From: Plenodomus lindquistii
Lineage: Eukaryota > Ascomycota > Dothideomycetes > Pleosporales > Leptosphaeriaceae
Assembly (NCBI GenBank): GCA_025504975.1
Contig: JANUWI010000003.1
Location: forward strand, 3,596,001-3,660,000
Reading direction: 5' to 3'
DNA length: 64,000 nt
Below are positions 1 through 11,175 of this stretch, piece after piece (the stretch's first letter is position 1; each line of letters starts with the position of its first letter). The notes under the pieces were generated by a model that was given only the letters and a program-made list of their open reading frames with translations, did no database searches and was not told the origin of the DNA. The position numbers were made by a program, and so were the translations under genes.

Positions 1-180
1 GACCGCCAGGCCTATTCCATGTCCAAAGCAAGCAAAGCAACGCTATAATGTGCTTTCGCATGCCCAATTTTCCAAAAACTCCTTGATTGACATGGTTGCA
101 GATGATATGTGGTTTTGTCTGCATGAAATGGCGACGGTGACTCCACCTAGATGTAGTAGTGTCTGAGTCCACGTGCACCG

Positions 181-880
181 CAAGACAAGGCAAGGCAAGG
201 CAAGGCATTTTGTCGCACGACATTGTGCGCAAATTGTGGATGGATCTTTTGGGCGCTGTGAATATTGCGCAATGAGCGCCACGACGCTGGCTAGCACTGC
301 ATGGCTGCTAGAGTAGTAGATTGGGACAGCTGCATCTACGCACGACACCATGTTGACCGATTGCGTCTCGTCTGCAGATGTGTGGTCGAGATGCTACAAT
401 AGGATGGGATGGGATGGGATGCAATGCAAAGACGCCTCGCGGTGTTGAGCTGGCGAGTGCCTGCCTATGCCAGGCCAGAAAGTTTGAAAAGTTCACGGCG
501 AGTCCTCTGCATACATGGGCTTCTGCAGTACAATTCCAAGTTCAAGTTCAAGCCGAGGTGCTGTGCTGTGCTGTGCTGTACTGTGCTGTGTTAACTGCAT
601 ATGGCACGTCCTTTGAGTTGAATCTAGTCTGATTTTCCCCTTCTACCTATTGTGCGTACAACAAACGATGCGATGCGATGCGATGCAATGCAATGCCGGC
701 GCAGCGTTTCAGATGGATGCACTTTACATCCTATTGCTAGAAGGCGACACTAAAACATACATTTGCACCGTTAAAAGAGCAAAGCATGGCAAGGCCTGCG
801 GTACTTGATGTGGATGTAGACCCAAATCAAGTCAAGTCAAGTCAAGTCAAGTCAAGTCAAGCCAAGTCAAGTCAAGCCAA
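181..880. repeat. Cluster of five pentanucleotide microsatellites
   Basis: Five short tracts lie within 700 bases, all with period 5 but different units: CAAGG at about 182-208, GGGAT at 401-420, GTGCT at 558-590, GATGC at 667-696 and CAAGT at 827-880. Unique DNA separates them. No ORF here has coding character, and short ORFs over the tracts are repeat translations. Confidence 0.85.
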
Positions 881-959
881 CGTACAGTCAGCCCCTAGGT
901 AGTTACGGCTAGCTAAACTAACTGACTACTCTAGCTAGATAACTAAGTGAACTACAGCA

Positions 960-1080
960 TACCTTACTTCTTAACACTAACCCTTGACCTGACCTAACTG
1001 GTAATATGTTCTTACAGTATGCAAACTAAACTAAACCCTAACCTTAACCAAACCTAAGAACTCCCTAACCCTTCAAGGGC
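960..1080. repeat. Degenerate telomere-like (CCCTAA-type) sequence
   Basis: Scattered variants of the fungal telomere hexamer in the CCCTAA orientation appear here, such as CTAACCCT, AAACCCTAACC and CTCCCTAACCC, mixed with CCTAACC and CCTTAACC. It is not a clean telomere array. It could be a decayed interstitial telomeric tract or chance C/A-rich low complexity. Confidence 0.4.
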
Positions 1081-1202
1081 ACATGGCCGATCGGTTTAGT
1101 GTAGGGTAAATGATATGACGTGATATATATACATACACACATACCACGAGCACCGTAGTTAATTGGTCAAACTTGACAGGAACGGGTTCCGTTAGTCCGT
1201 TA

Positions 1203-1295
1203 GTTCCTGTGTGTGTGTGTGTGTGTGTGTATGTGTGTATGTGTGTGTATGTATATGTGTATATATATATGTGTGTGTATATATGTATATATAGA
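1203..1295. repeat. (TG)n/(TA)n low-complexity tract
   Basis: Alternating TG dinucleotides pass into TATG and TA steps. It is one of several simple repeats in the first 2 kb and no gene overlaps it. Confidence 0.85.
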
Positions 1296-1410
1296 CGTTA
1301 AGTTAGTTACGTTAGGTTAGTAATATAGTAGAAGATATATTAGCAAGATAGGAATTTAGAAGTAATAGAATAGAATATGCGTTTAAAATCTTACTATATA
1401 GTATAGTGCG

Positions 1411-1485
1411 GTATAGTATAGCCTACTCTACTCTACCCTACCCTGCCCTACCCTGCCCTACTCTACTCTACCCTGCCCTATCTTT
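1411..1485. repeat. Pentanucleotide CTACC/CTGCC/CTACT repeat
   Basis: Period-5 array with interchanged variants CTACT, CTACC and CTGCC. It continues the pentanucleotide theme of the preceding kilobase. Confidence 0.85.
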
Positions 1486-1656
1486 ACCTACAATCTATTA
1501 ACCAGTTTTTTAATACTTTACATTTAACTAGAGATTTAGAAATAGAAGAGAACAGAGGAAAACTTTTATGCAGAGAAGCCTACTTTTCTATTCTAGTTTA
1601 ATTTTATTTTTTGTTATTACTGCTAGGTTTTATGTCTATGTTTATATTCATATACG

Positions 1657-1717
1657 TAGAGTAGAGAAGTAGAGTAGAGTAAAGTAGAGTAAAGTAGAGT
1701 AGAGTAGAGTAAAGTAA
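1657..1717. repeat. Pentanucleotide GTAGA/GTAAA repeat
   Basis: About a dozen period-5 units, mainly GTAGA with GTAAA variants. This is the seventh distinct pentanucleotide tract in the first 1.7 kb. Confidence 0.85.
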
Positions 1718-1788
1718 CGTACGCAATGCTAAATTCCTCTCTAGGCTCTATGCTCTACTTGGTCTTTCTTTTCCCGCGAGAAAACTTG

Positions 1789-1889
<101 letters not shown>

Positions 1890-2381
1890 AGGACAGGCGA
1901 AAGATGCATCTCACAGGACCACTTTCACAGACTAGAAGAGTACATAGGGTGGGCAAAAGGTAAAGTTCAACTCGAGTCAAGAGAGGGCATGGCATGTACA
2001 CGTGCGATGAGTGTACCGTAGTATACCATGATCCCATGCACAATAAGATTCTCTATGCAAAACACGCTAACATCACTCGCTCGCTCAACCAAAAAAAAAA
2101 ACCCCACTATATCAAACCCACTCACCGACCACACTCCCCTCGTCTCGCTCCTGTACACCATGACCATCGTCTCTACACCGCATACTGAACTCTCCTCATA
2201 CTCGCCTTGCGCAAAGTAACATCGTCGCTGAACCCCTTTCCCCTCACCATGCGTCGTCCAGAGGGGAAAATCTGCGTACACGGAGGGTGATTAGCGAAAG
2301 CCACAAACCATATCCAACATTCCCAAGCCTATCTCTGGAAAACCCCTTTTCCACACCTCCCTTTTCCTGCCAGCCCACCAT

Positions 2382-5329
2382 TCAGGCCGCAACATTCGTG
2401 CTCGGTGGCGTAGTCACGCCCGCACCTCCCACCCCAGCCCCAATCTCAGGTACAGGAGTAGTAGGTAAACTCTCAGGTCTCACCGTCTTGCCAATCCTCA
2501 CCAACAACACACCCTTTGTAATCACGCCATTCGCATCGTAAAGATGCAGCATGCGTAGGCCAGGTAGACATCTATCAAGGCGGAAACAGGCCCAAGCCGC
2601 GAGATCGTCGCTGAGGCGCTCGTCGTCCATGACTTTGAATCTGTAAGATGAGGTTAGCGTGGGGACCACGGCATATGTTGTACAAAATGTGGGGTGTAAC
2701 GTGGAATGAGGAGAAGCGAGGGTGTAGACAGGATTAGAGAGCAGAAAAAAAAAATGAAATCCAAATGGTCCGGCAGCGTCGTCGTCCTAATTTTGAGATG
2801 TCGCAAATGACTGCACCCGGGCCGTACTCCAAACAGGCCGACGGTCAGACGTACAATACATGCCCTCCGACTGGACCGGCCCTCCTTCCGGTAGTCAACC
2901 AACAACGAGAATTCGCAGCAACAGTTGTTACACGCCGGACATGTGGTCCGCTGGATCTGATTGTCGAGATGTACCCTACGCGCCATGGTGGATCCCATCC
3001 AGGCGCAACGGTCATGCGCGTCACCAAACCCCCGCAACTTAGGTGCATGTGGCGGTATGCAGAATCCCAGTCTAGTTCAAAGATGCGACCGATCGTTGCG
3101 CGCGGCAGATATGTGGCTGTTGGTTGCGCTGAGAAAGTGACGAGGCGAGTTTTGGACAGATCGGGTCCGTATGTCGGTCGGCGGTAACCTGTGCAGGCGA
3201 GAATTGCCGAAGGCTATTTTCTTTGGTTCCGAGGGCTGATAAAGTGACGTGACAAGCTGGTAGCCGTTTTAGGGCGCTTGTATATGCCGAATGTGGTGAT
3301 GACACGCGCGCGCTTTTCAAGATTTGAATCTGCGCGCCGGAGGTATATCCCGCAAGATGTGATGCGTTGGCCGTTGGTATGTTCCAAAGTCGCTTCCAGT
3401 TCCAAGAGAAATGACAAAGTGCAGCAAAAGGAAAGCAAGAAAAATCAAGTGTACAGGGAGAAAAGAGAAACGGACATACCTGACAAACGTCAACTCCTCA
3501 CTCACCCCCCCAACCCCCTGGAACTTCACAATCTCACCCCCAAAATCCGGATTAGTCGTCCGATACGTCTTGGTCTTGACCTTGAACTCTCCCTTCTGGG
3601 ACCGGCCATTGCCCGGCACCGGCTCCGCCTCCCTCTCTTCGTACCTCTCGGTATGCAACTCAACCTTGACATAGGGCTTCAGGTCCTGGGGATCGTCTTC
3701 CTCGGGCGGTAGCGGGATATCCTGACCTGCTAGAAACTCGATGCTGAGATCGAGCGTGTGGTGCTGAATGGCGGTTTTCTGGGTGGTAGCGTGCTGCTCG
3801 CTGTCGCTACGGTAGCCAGGAGGTTTGAGCACCCAGCCTGCAGTACCAGCAAACATGGCTTCGTTTTGCATCATGGCGCCGTCCCAGCGCTGCCAATTTA
3901 GTGCGACAATCTGAACGCCTGCACGCCAGAAGACAGAAGGATTGAGGTTGGAAGAGGTGATACGTAGGCCTTTGGGGTAGGCGCGCATGAAGAAGTGCTT
4001 GTTGTGGGTGAAGAGAGCAGCGGGGTCGGTGGAGTGGACTTCCATGAGGGCTTTTTCGGACAGAGAGAAGACGTGTGTTGGAATCTTGGCTTCTGGCGCA
4101 TCGAGCGATTTGTAGTGGTAGCCGCCAAAGTAGACGCCCAGACTAGAGAGGGCATCGATGATCTTTGGCTTGGGGGCTGGAGGCTTCTCACCGTCAGGTG
4201 CTTCCGATTCGGAAGCGGTGGCGGATGAGGCAGCTGAATCCTGGCTGGCGGTATGCTGAAGAGGTGGGGCTGGAGCCTGGAGGGTGGTCGGGTTTGAGGT
4301 GGGTGCTGCAGGCTTTGAGTGGCTACTACGCTTGACCTTGACGAGGATCTTGTTTTCGAGCTGCTTGAGGGTAGGGAGATTGATCTGGTCAGAGGGTTGG
4401 TTTGGGTCGAGAGGAAGGTCGACAAGGAGGCCTTTCCAGTATTCGTGCATGAGCTCGACCATGATCTCTTGCTGCTCGGTGCTGGCATGTACTTCGAGAC
4501 TGACAATGAGGGGGAGATTCGAGACCTTGAAGGCGTAGTCTCTGATGGTCATGCAGACGGCTCTGAACGACATGTCCTTGGTCAGCGTGTAGCCGTGGGT
4601 AACTATAGGCTCAGCGCGGTCGGTGGATGAAGCTGACCGCCAGGGTGTTGGGCCTTGGAGTTGGTGAGGTGCCGACGCCTCTTCCTTTGCCTTTTCCTCC
4701 TCCTTTGCCTTTTTGCTGAAGCGCAACTCGAGCCGCCTGCGAATGCCCAGACCAGACCTGGACTCCTTCTTCGCCCTGGTGCTCTCATTCACGCCGGGAT
4801 TTCCTCGCAGGGCCTCCTCGTCTGAACTCGAATCAGAGGGCACCTCGCCGTCCCAGACATCAATCTCGACGCAGCGACAGCCTCTCATCAGGACGTTCTT
4901 GTAGGCATCGACGCTGGAGTCGCTCGCCAGCTGGTTGCCGGTGAGATAGGTGTTGTGGCTCGACGAGATGAAGTAGTTGGAGATGGGATACGACTCGTCG
5001 ACGGGCTCGGCAGGCTTCATGACACTGGCCGAGTCGGACATGAAGTAGTTTGCAAAGTGGGAGAAGGAGCCATGCTGCAGCAGCTCGGCATCGCGCTCCG
5101 AGCCAGCCTGCTCCTCTGCCAGCCAGCGCTGTTGGCCCTCGTTTGTGGCCAGGTTGTATTTGGCATTGGCTTGGTCGTAGGCCAGCTGGAGGTATTTGGT
5201 GAGCAGCGGCGAGAGGTCGTCGACGCTGCGGGCTGTTGTTGTGGCGGCTGCGGTGCCTCCGCCGGCCTGGAGTTGGGGGTGGTCGGTCTTGGGGACGCCC
5301 AGCTTGGGGTCGTTGGTGGGGGACGGCAT
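2382..5329 (-). CDS. Phosphoinositide-specific phospholipase C
   Basis: Hydrolyses PIP2 to inositol trisphosphate and diacylglycerol at the inner plasma membrane. Two exons, complement(3480..5329) and complement(2382..2640), give 702 residues. PI-PLC X domain is at about residues 112-335 with both catalytic histidines visible: H125 in SSHNTYLTGNQL and H245 in THGYTL. Between them lies a charged Lys/Glu/Ser insert (about 163-240). The Y domain spans about 390-505 (SSLGVYFGGYHYKSL). A C2 domain starts near 525 and its last strands are in exon 2 (VMDDERLSDDLAAW). Donor GTATGT and acceptor TTACAG join in frame as ELTFVR plus FKVMDD, the continuous C2 sequence expected for the family. The first ORF read without splicing would lose the end of C2. 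No clear EF-hands are seen before the X domain. The 839-base intron is unusually long for a fungus. Confidence 0.93.
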
Positions 5330-6352
5330 GCTGGGTGGTGGGGAGGAGTGGCGGTATGTAGGCGTGGGGGGGTGTAGAGAGGAGGAGGTTGAATGGCTGG
5401 AGGGAGGAACACGACGTTTGCCAGACAGCGTCTTTGTTGCTTATAGACTGCGCCTGCGTGGTCTGGTCCAGTCGTGGCTGCCTGAGGCTGTGCTTGCTTC
5501 CCACTCTCGTCTATGGCAGTCACGAGCCCACCTCTGCACACCTACACACCTACCTGCCTTGGCCGCCCCACTACCCCGTTTGATCGCCCACCCAAACACA
5601 GAGTAGCCCGCACGTTCCTACCATTGTGTCGCAATACCTGCTTTCTTGACTCTTTGTTCACTCGCGAGGACCAAAGTTTGCCCGCGCTGTCCCTGAAATT
5701 TTGGCGCCTTGCGACTAGTCAGCCTCGCCAAGAGAAATCGACGTCACCAGGGTCCATTCCCAATTCCATTCCATCTTTGATGTCGACATTACACTTTCTA
5801 CAGCCCATTATTATACAGTAAATCGCCCTATCAACAAACAAAACCCACATATCAAACTTTTTTTTTCCTTTCTAGTTCCTGTGCGGGAAAAAAAAAACGA
5901 AAAGAAAAAACAAAAACAATGCCCCAATCACGCAAACAAGCAGAATCTACAGTCCGCTCCTGGGGTTTCAATCACGTCTTTACTTGGACTGACAGCCCGT
6001 ACATCCCCCCTCCCCACTAGTCAATTTCCACCCCACCACATCCACCACAACCACGACTGACTGAGATATGGATCCAGCAACGCACACTACCCGCCCCACA
6101 GCCACACCGGCAAAACTACACATCTTGTCTTGAGCGGGGAGATGACATATACATATCCCAATGACGCCGAGAATGAGAAGAAGAGACAGACGATAGGACC
6201 CGGTGAGCGATGGGATGTTGATGCGCAAAAGGTCCATGAGGTCTGGGTTGGGGAAGCAGGGTGTACATATGTCATTGGGGAATGAACCTCAAAAGTCCCC
6301 ACCCATCTCCATCCTACACACCATAAACATCTTTCCCAAATATCCACTCTAC
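5330..6352. other. Intergenic, phospholipase C upstream region
   Basis: About 1 kb between the PLC start and the 3' end of the NUFIP1-like gene. It is pyrimidine-rich near 5.5-5.9 kb with A- and T-runs near 5850-5920, as is common in fungal promoters. I see no gene. Confidence 0.6.
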
Positions 6353-8065
6353 CTACCCCAAAAAACCATTTTGACCAAGATATTTAATCGCTTCCAACGC
6401 CCGCGCATCCGCTGCACATAATTCCTGCTCCACCATTCTTTCATACAAACTCATGCCTACCCCCCAAACTCCTCCCCCTCTTCCTTTTTGTCCATCCGTA
6501 TCCTTGGGTGGATGCGCATACCGGCATTTATTGCTAAAACTACAACGGCCCGTTCTCCGCCAATTCTCGCATATCTTGGTGCCTCGCTGCTGCTCTGCTA
6601 CCTTGTCCGTGTTGATTTTGGGACCGGGCGGAGCAAGGGTTATGGGCCGTGGGGCGACTTTGGACGATGTGGGTGTTGGGGCTTCGTTGTCTGTATCTGC
6701 TTCGGGTTCGCTTTCTTCGTCTTCTGAGGAAGAAACGCAAGGTGAGTCTGAAGAGGATGAAGACACGACCGAGGATTCGGCGTCTGAGGCGAGGGACGAG
6801 TCCGAGTCGTAGCCTAAGCCTAAATCAATGGTTGAGGGTTTGGCTTTGGGTTGGCGGTCTAGCATGCTTTGGTGCAGTTTCTTCCGGAGAGCCGCGAGCT
6901 CTGCTTGCCCTTTGATGTCTTCTTCTGACTTCTTCGCGTCGTCTCTGGGCTTCTCCTGCTTCGTATCGACTTGTGGTTTTGGCGGCGCCCCCTTAAGCTT
7001 CCGCAGAAACTCCAACTCGCTGGCCCGTTTGCTAGCCTTCTCCTGCGCCTTCTCTACTACTCTCTGTTTTGTGGGGAAATTCTTCCGTCGGTCTTTGATC
7101 CATGCGGCTACCTCTGCCGCTGTGCGTATTGTGATTTGCTCTCCTTCGTGCTCAAAAGCGAAGCCGCCTCCCTTCAGCTTTTGTGCATATTGTGCTTCTT
7201 CATCGACGTCTTCTTCTTCTACTTCTGCATCGCTAATGGGTTGTTCGGCTGGGAGAGGTGCATCTGAGAGTCCGAGATTGAGCTTGCGCTTCTTTTGTTC
7301 CTTCTTGCTCTTCGTGTTCGATGCGGGTACGGCCTGGGCAGCAGAAGGCGCAGGCAGAGAGAACCCAAAGCTTGGGACGGGAGGCGGTACTGCAGCTTTT
7401 GCGCGCGGTGGCTTAGTGCTCTGTTGCGATGGTGGTGCTTGTGATTGTGTGTTGGTGTTGCGGTCGCCTAGTTTCCTTTTCTGACCTGCATGTTGCTGTG
7501 GAGAGTAACGTGGCGTAGCTTGTGTATCTCGTGGCGAGCCCTGTGTAGCCGCATTACCACCATTTGTCATTTGGCTGGCGAAGGCTGCCATTGACTGCAC
7601 TCCCGCAGGTGTCGACATGAAAGACATGACTTGTGCCAGCGCATTCGGGTCAACGGCAGTCTGCGACTGGCCCTCTCCTTGCGACTGGTTCATAAAGGCA
7701 GGATTGATGTAGGCTTGCGCAGGCGGCGCACTCGTCGTTGAGCTTTGATGAGGTTGAGATTGCCCATAGCCAGCATTGTGGCCGCCTCTTTGGTGTTGTC
7801 CACCTCCCCTCTGGTGTTGAGGTCCTCCTCTTGCGCCGCCTCTGCCACGACCACCGCGACCGCTGTCTTGTCCATGGCCACCCCTGGTGTTCCCGCCTGA
7901 GCTGTGCATGCCGGTGCCACGTGATGAGCCTCCTCCTCTACCGCGCCCCCTATCGCCCCCTCCACGGCCAGAGCCGCCTCTCTGGCTTCCATAGGCTTGC
8001 TGGACATCGTTCGACGAGGCCTTTGGCGGCGGCGGTGGTGGAGGAGGAAACTTGAACGACGTCAT
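6353..8065 (-). CDS. NUFIP1-like CCCH zinc-finger protein (snoRNP assembly)
   Basis: Single exon, 570 residues. Order: a run of eight prolines near the N-terminus, an RGG/GRG-rich disordered segment (about 30-105), a Gln/Ser-rich stretch, then a conserved block near 310-350 (ITIRTAAEVAAWIKDRRKNF, continuing PTKQR) matching the NUFIP1 core of box C/D snoRNP assembly factors (yeast counterpart Rsa1). Next come a Lys-rich helical region, an acidic Ser/Glu tract and a C-terminal CCCH finger (C499-x8-C-x5-C-x3-H518). Likely nuclear and RNA-binding. The start ATG lies 313 bases from the divergent RPC25 start, so the two share a promoter region. The NUFIP1 call rests on the core block; the zinc finger and RGG segment are seen directly. 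Confidence 0.8.
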   Translation of the reverse strand: MTSFKFPPPPPPPPKASSNDVQQAYGSQRGGSGRGGGDRGRGRGGGSSRGTGMHSSGGNTRGGHGQDSGRGGRGRGGARGGPQHQRGGGQHQRGGHNAGYGQSQPHQSSTTSAPPAQAYINPAFMNQSQGEGQSQTAVDPNALAQVMSFMSTPAGVQSMAAFASQMTNGGNAATQGSPRDTQATPRYSPQQHAGQKRKLGDRNTNTQSQAPPSQQSTKPPRAKAAVPPPVPSFGFSLPAPSAAQAVPASNTKSKKEQKKRKLNLGLSDAPLPAEQPISDAEVEEEDVDEEAQYAQKLKGGGFAFEHEGEQITIRTAAEVAAWIKDRRKNFPTKQRVVEKAQEKASKRASELEFLRKLKGAPPKPQVDTKQEKPRDDAKKSEEDIKGQAELAALRKKLHQSMLDRQPKAKPSTIDLGLGYDSDSSLASDAESSVVSSSSSDSPCVSSSEDEESEPEADTDNEAPTPTSSKVAPRPITLAPPGPKINTDKVAEQQRGTKICENWRRTGRCSFSNKCRYAHPPKDTDGQKGRGGGVWGVGMSLYERMVEQELCAADARALEAIKYLGQNGFLG

Positions 8066-8378
8066 GGTTGCGTTGTTGCAGTGTTACCAAGAACAATGTG
8101 AGCAAAAGTACATCGCGTCAATACGGCGCTTCGGTTCATAAAATGCGATAGAGTACAAGACGCGATTTGCTATGACAAGATTGGAGAATATGAGCTGCGA
8201 TGCGACGCGGAGGTCCGACGCGCTCTGCGCTCAAAAAAGCTTATCGATTGCACTAGCGTCACGCTAAAGTCGCATACATTCCGCTCCATCATCTCCAACG
8301 ATCTGCCTCTCCAAGCCAAGCCATGTCGCGGTGACCAATTCCTCCTTCTAGACCCATGAAGCCTCCAAAGTTGCGATC
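8066..8378. promoter_or_regulatory. Shared divergent promoter, NUFIP1-like / RPC25
   Basis: 313 bases separate two ATGs on opposite strands, one for a snoRNP-assembly-type factor and one for an RNA polymerase III subunit. Both serve stable-RNA production, which fits a bidirectional promoter. I do not identify specific elements. Confidence 0.55.
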
Positions 8379-9309
8379 ATGTTCATACTTGTAAGCTCCC
8401 TCTCCTACACATTACCCACTACAGCGCGTTCAAGTGCTGTGCGGTTGAAAATTTGAGTGTACTTGGCCACCCACCGGAGTTGCAAGTTGCAAGATCACGA
8501 GAAAACGTAAATCAAGGTTCACGATACTTGCAATCGCAGCTGAAGCATTGTGTTACTATGATACTGAGAATTTCAAGACAACAATTCAAGACCTGATACA
8601 AATCGCACCTCAAGACTTCAGCAAGCCAAGCGAACAAGCAATCAAAGATGTCGTCAACGAAAAGTACAGCAACAAAGTCGTCCCTGGAATCGGTCTCTGC
8701 ATATGCATGTGGGACCTTCTTTCCGCTACAGAAGGCTTGATAGGCCACGGCACCGGACTTGTCAATGTCAACAGTACTTTTACCACTTATCCTTGCGCTA
8801 TTCTTATCCTGACCATGATCCAGTCGAGTTTCGTATAGCAGTCTTCCGCCCTTTCCGTGGAGAGATCATCTACGGTCGCATCAAGTCTTCCTCGCCAGAG
8901 GGCATCATCATCGATCTGGACTTTACTTCTGAAGTCTTCATTCCCTACCAAAACCTTTTCGAGAACTCGTCTTTCAACCAAGGCGAAAGCGTTTGGGTGT
9001 GGAACTCTGACGGCACCGAGCTCTTCCTCGACAAAGGTGAACCGGTTCTGTTTCGAGTAGAGCAAGAAGAATGGATCGATCAGAGACCTACGATCATCCA
9101 GAAGGATGAAAAGGGAGACATCATCGAGGAGAGAGGTACGGCCTGGAGGGTCATCGTAAGTCTACGCGCAGTGTATTACGGGATGCAATATTGACATCAC
9201 AAAGGGATCTATGAACCAAGCTGGCCTAGGACCGACGTTGTGGTGGGGGGAGCAAGAAGAGGAAGAGGGTGAGGAAGGTGATGTTGAAATGGATGGCGCT
9301 GAGGAGTGA
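8379..9309 (+). CDS. RPC25: DNA-directed RNA polymerase III subunit RPC25 (RPC8)
   Basis: Stalk subunit of RNA polymerase III, the paralogue of Rpb7, acting in the nucleus in initiation at tRNA and 5S genes. Four exons: 8379..8390, 8578..8773, 8824..9155 and 9205..9309, giving 214 residues (yeast Rpc25 is 212). The first exon codes only MFIL; the next begins TTIQDLIQIAP, the usual family start. SHS2-type N-terminal region contains GLCICMWDLLSATEGLIGHG. The S1/OB region follows (FRPFRGEIIYGRIKSSSPEG), and the C-terminus has NQAGLGPTLWW before an acidic tail. Introns are 187, 50 and 49 bases; the second and third have clear GT-AG ends and keep phase. The first intron is the least certain, but no other upstream ATG fits. 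Confidence 0.92.
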
Positions 9310-9801
9310 GTCTTGCATTACCTGGCTATCTCTCTTGCATGGAAGGCATCAATTACGATGTCGAGGATCAGTAATCAAATACCCAGTCCCAATTTCTGTC
9401 TCTCATTGCCTACTCGTCTAGTACAGCATGACGAACACATCTGCCGCCATACAAACATGGTGGATTCAACTGCTGACAGTATCAGATTACAAGGAAGTAT
9501 CACAAACATATATCGACTTTCTGGTTCATTATGTTTCCATCTCAAAGTCTGCCTTGTTTTGCATTTTCGAGTTTTCTGGTAGCTGTCGCAATGATCCCGA
9601 TTAGGAAACCTCCGGCCGAGCCGAGGCATCTCTGTGCGAACGGACGAGTTGATAACAAAAGGTGACAATTCACTTCATTCTTCTCTCTTACATCCTTTTC
9701 TTCACCTGACCGTCATCGTCCAGGGCACCAAGAGACAAAACCTGTCCTCATCAACTACCACACCACACCTCCGCCCCAAGATCATCTCCACACCGATCAC
9801 C
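9310..9801. other. Intergenic between RPC25 and MDR oxidoreductase
   Basis: 492 bases with no gene that I can support. It holds the 3' region of RPC25 and the promoter of the downstream same-strand oxidoreductase. An in-frame upstream extension exists (from 9634), but its sequence lacks family similarity. Confidence 0.5.
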
Positions 9802-10928
9802 ATGCCCTCCTACACATCCATCCACCTCGCCGCCCGCCCAACCGACGCTGTCGTCGCCGGCCAAACCTTCAAATCAGAACAACACCCCATCCCCTCTTCC
9901 TCCTCCCTAAAACATGGCGAAGTCCTCTTCCGCACCCTCTACCTCTCCCTCGACCCCGCCATGCGCGGCTGGCTCAACCCAACACGCTCCTACATCCCAC
10001 CTGTCGAAATTGGCGCCGTAATGCGCGGCTCAGGAATTGGGTTGATCGTGGCCTCCAAGTCTGCACGATTCCCCGTGGGTACATACGCAACGGGCATGTG
10101 TGGGTGGAGCGAGTACACTGTGCTCAAGGAGAAGCACGTGGAGAAGTTGGATCTACCAAATGGCGCCGTGCCCACGGATGCCCTTGGTGTGCTGGGTATG
10201 ACGGGCTTGACCGCATATTTCGGTATTTTGGATGTCGGGAAAGTCAAGAAGGGGGATTTTGTAGTGGTATCTGGAGCTGCGGGCGCGACGGGCAGTGTGG
10301 TTGGTCAGATTGCCAAACTCAAGGGTGCGACGGTGCTTGGAATTGCTGGTGAGGATAGTAAAGTCGCGTGGTTGAAGGAAGAGTTGGGATTCGACGAGGC
10401 GCTCAACTACAAAGATCCTGATTTCAAGAAGAAGTTCCGCGCCGCGACGCCGAATCTCATCGACGTCTACTTTGACAATGTTGGCGGCGAGATTCTGGAC
10501 TTGGCCCTAAGTCGCGCGAAACCTTTCGCCCGCTTCGTCATGTGCGGCGCGATTAGCGAGTACAACAAATCGAAACCCCAAGGACTAAAGGTACGTTTCC
10601 CCATCCCTCATATCTCTCCCTTATTCCTACCACCCCATGTGTCTATTCAGTCTGTTAACCTAACGCACAACAGAACTACATGATGATCATCTCCATGCGC
10701 ATCCGCATGCAAGGCTTCATCGTCTTCGACTACGAATCCCAATACAGCGCCGCCCGCAAGGAACTCGCGCAATGGCTGTCCGAAGGGAAACTAAAGCGCA
10801 AGGAAACGATTATCCAGGGCGGTATTGACAAGGCGGGGGAGGCGCTGGTGGGGCTATTTGAGGGGAGGAATACGGGCAAGATTATGGTCAAAGTGGCGGA
10901 TGAGGGGGAGGTGAGCGCGAAGTTGTAG
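9802..10928 (+). CDS. Zinc-independent MDR oxidoreductase (NADPH-dependent 2-alkenal / prostaglandin reductase type)
   Basis: Two exons, 9802..10590 and 10674..10928, 347 residues, the usual length for the leukotriene B4 dehydrogenase/2-alkenal reductase branch of the medium-chain dehydrogenase superfamily. These soluble enzymes reduce alpha,beta-unsaturated carbonyls with NADPH. Visible features: LSLDPAMRGW, the family substrate-side motif, near residue 50; GMTGLTAYFG before the Rossmann fold; the cofactor loop SGAAGATGSVVGQIAKLKG near residues 155-173; FDNVGGEILD; and RMQGFIVFDY after the intron. No zinc-ligand cysteines are present, as expected. The 83-base intron has GTACGT and CACAACAG ends and keeps phase 0. 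The MPSYTS start at 9802 was chosen over the longer ORF start because homology begins there. The physiological substrate cannot be told. Confidence 0.9.
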
Positions 10929-11175
10929 GGGAGGTAGGGATTGTAGGTGTGAGCCTTTAGGGTAAGATAGAGCAGGTTTTGCTAATGCGTAGATGTAGTG
11001 AAATGGTATTGCTGGGGCTTGACAGGCGCCCGCGGTTGCTATTCATATCGTGCGTTGGGGCTAGTGCGGAGTGGGGTTAGGGGGGGTGGGCGCAGCTTCC
11101 ACATCTCTCAGCCTTGCAACATCTCAATTTCTTTTCCTCTTCTCTCACCGTTGAAACGTTCATACTGACGCGACT

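Noticed and set aside
2654..3187. ORFs of 127 and 140 codons on opposite strands inside the phospholipase intron
   Set aside because: No domain, signal or repeat; the well-supported splice across the interval explains the region as intron.
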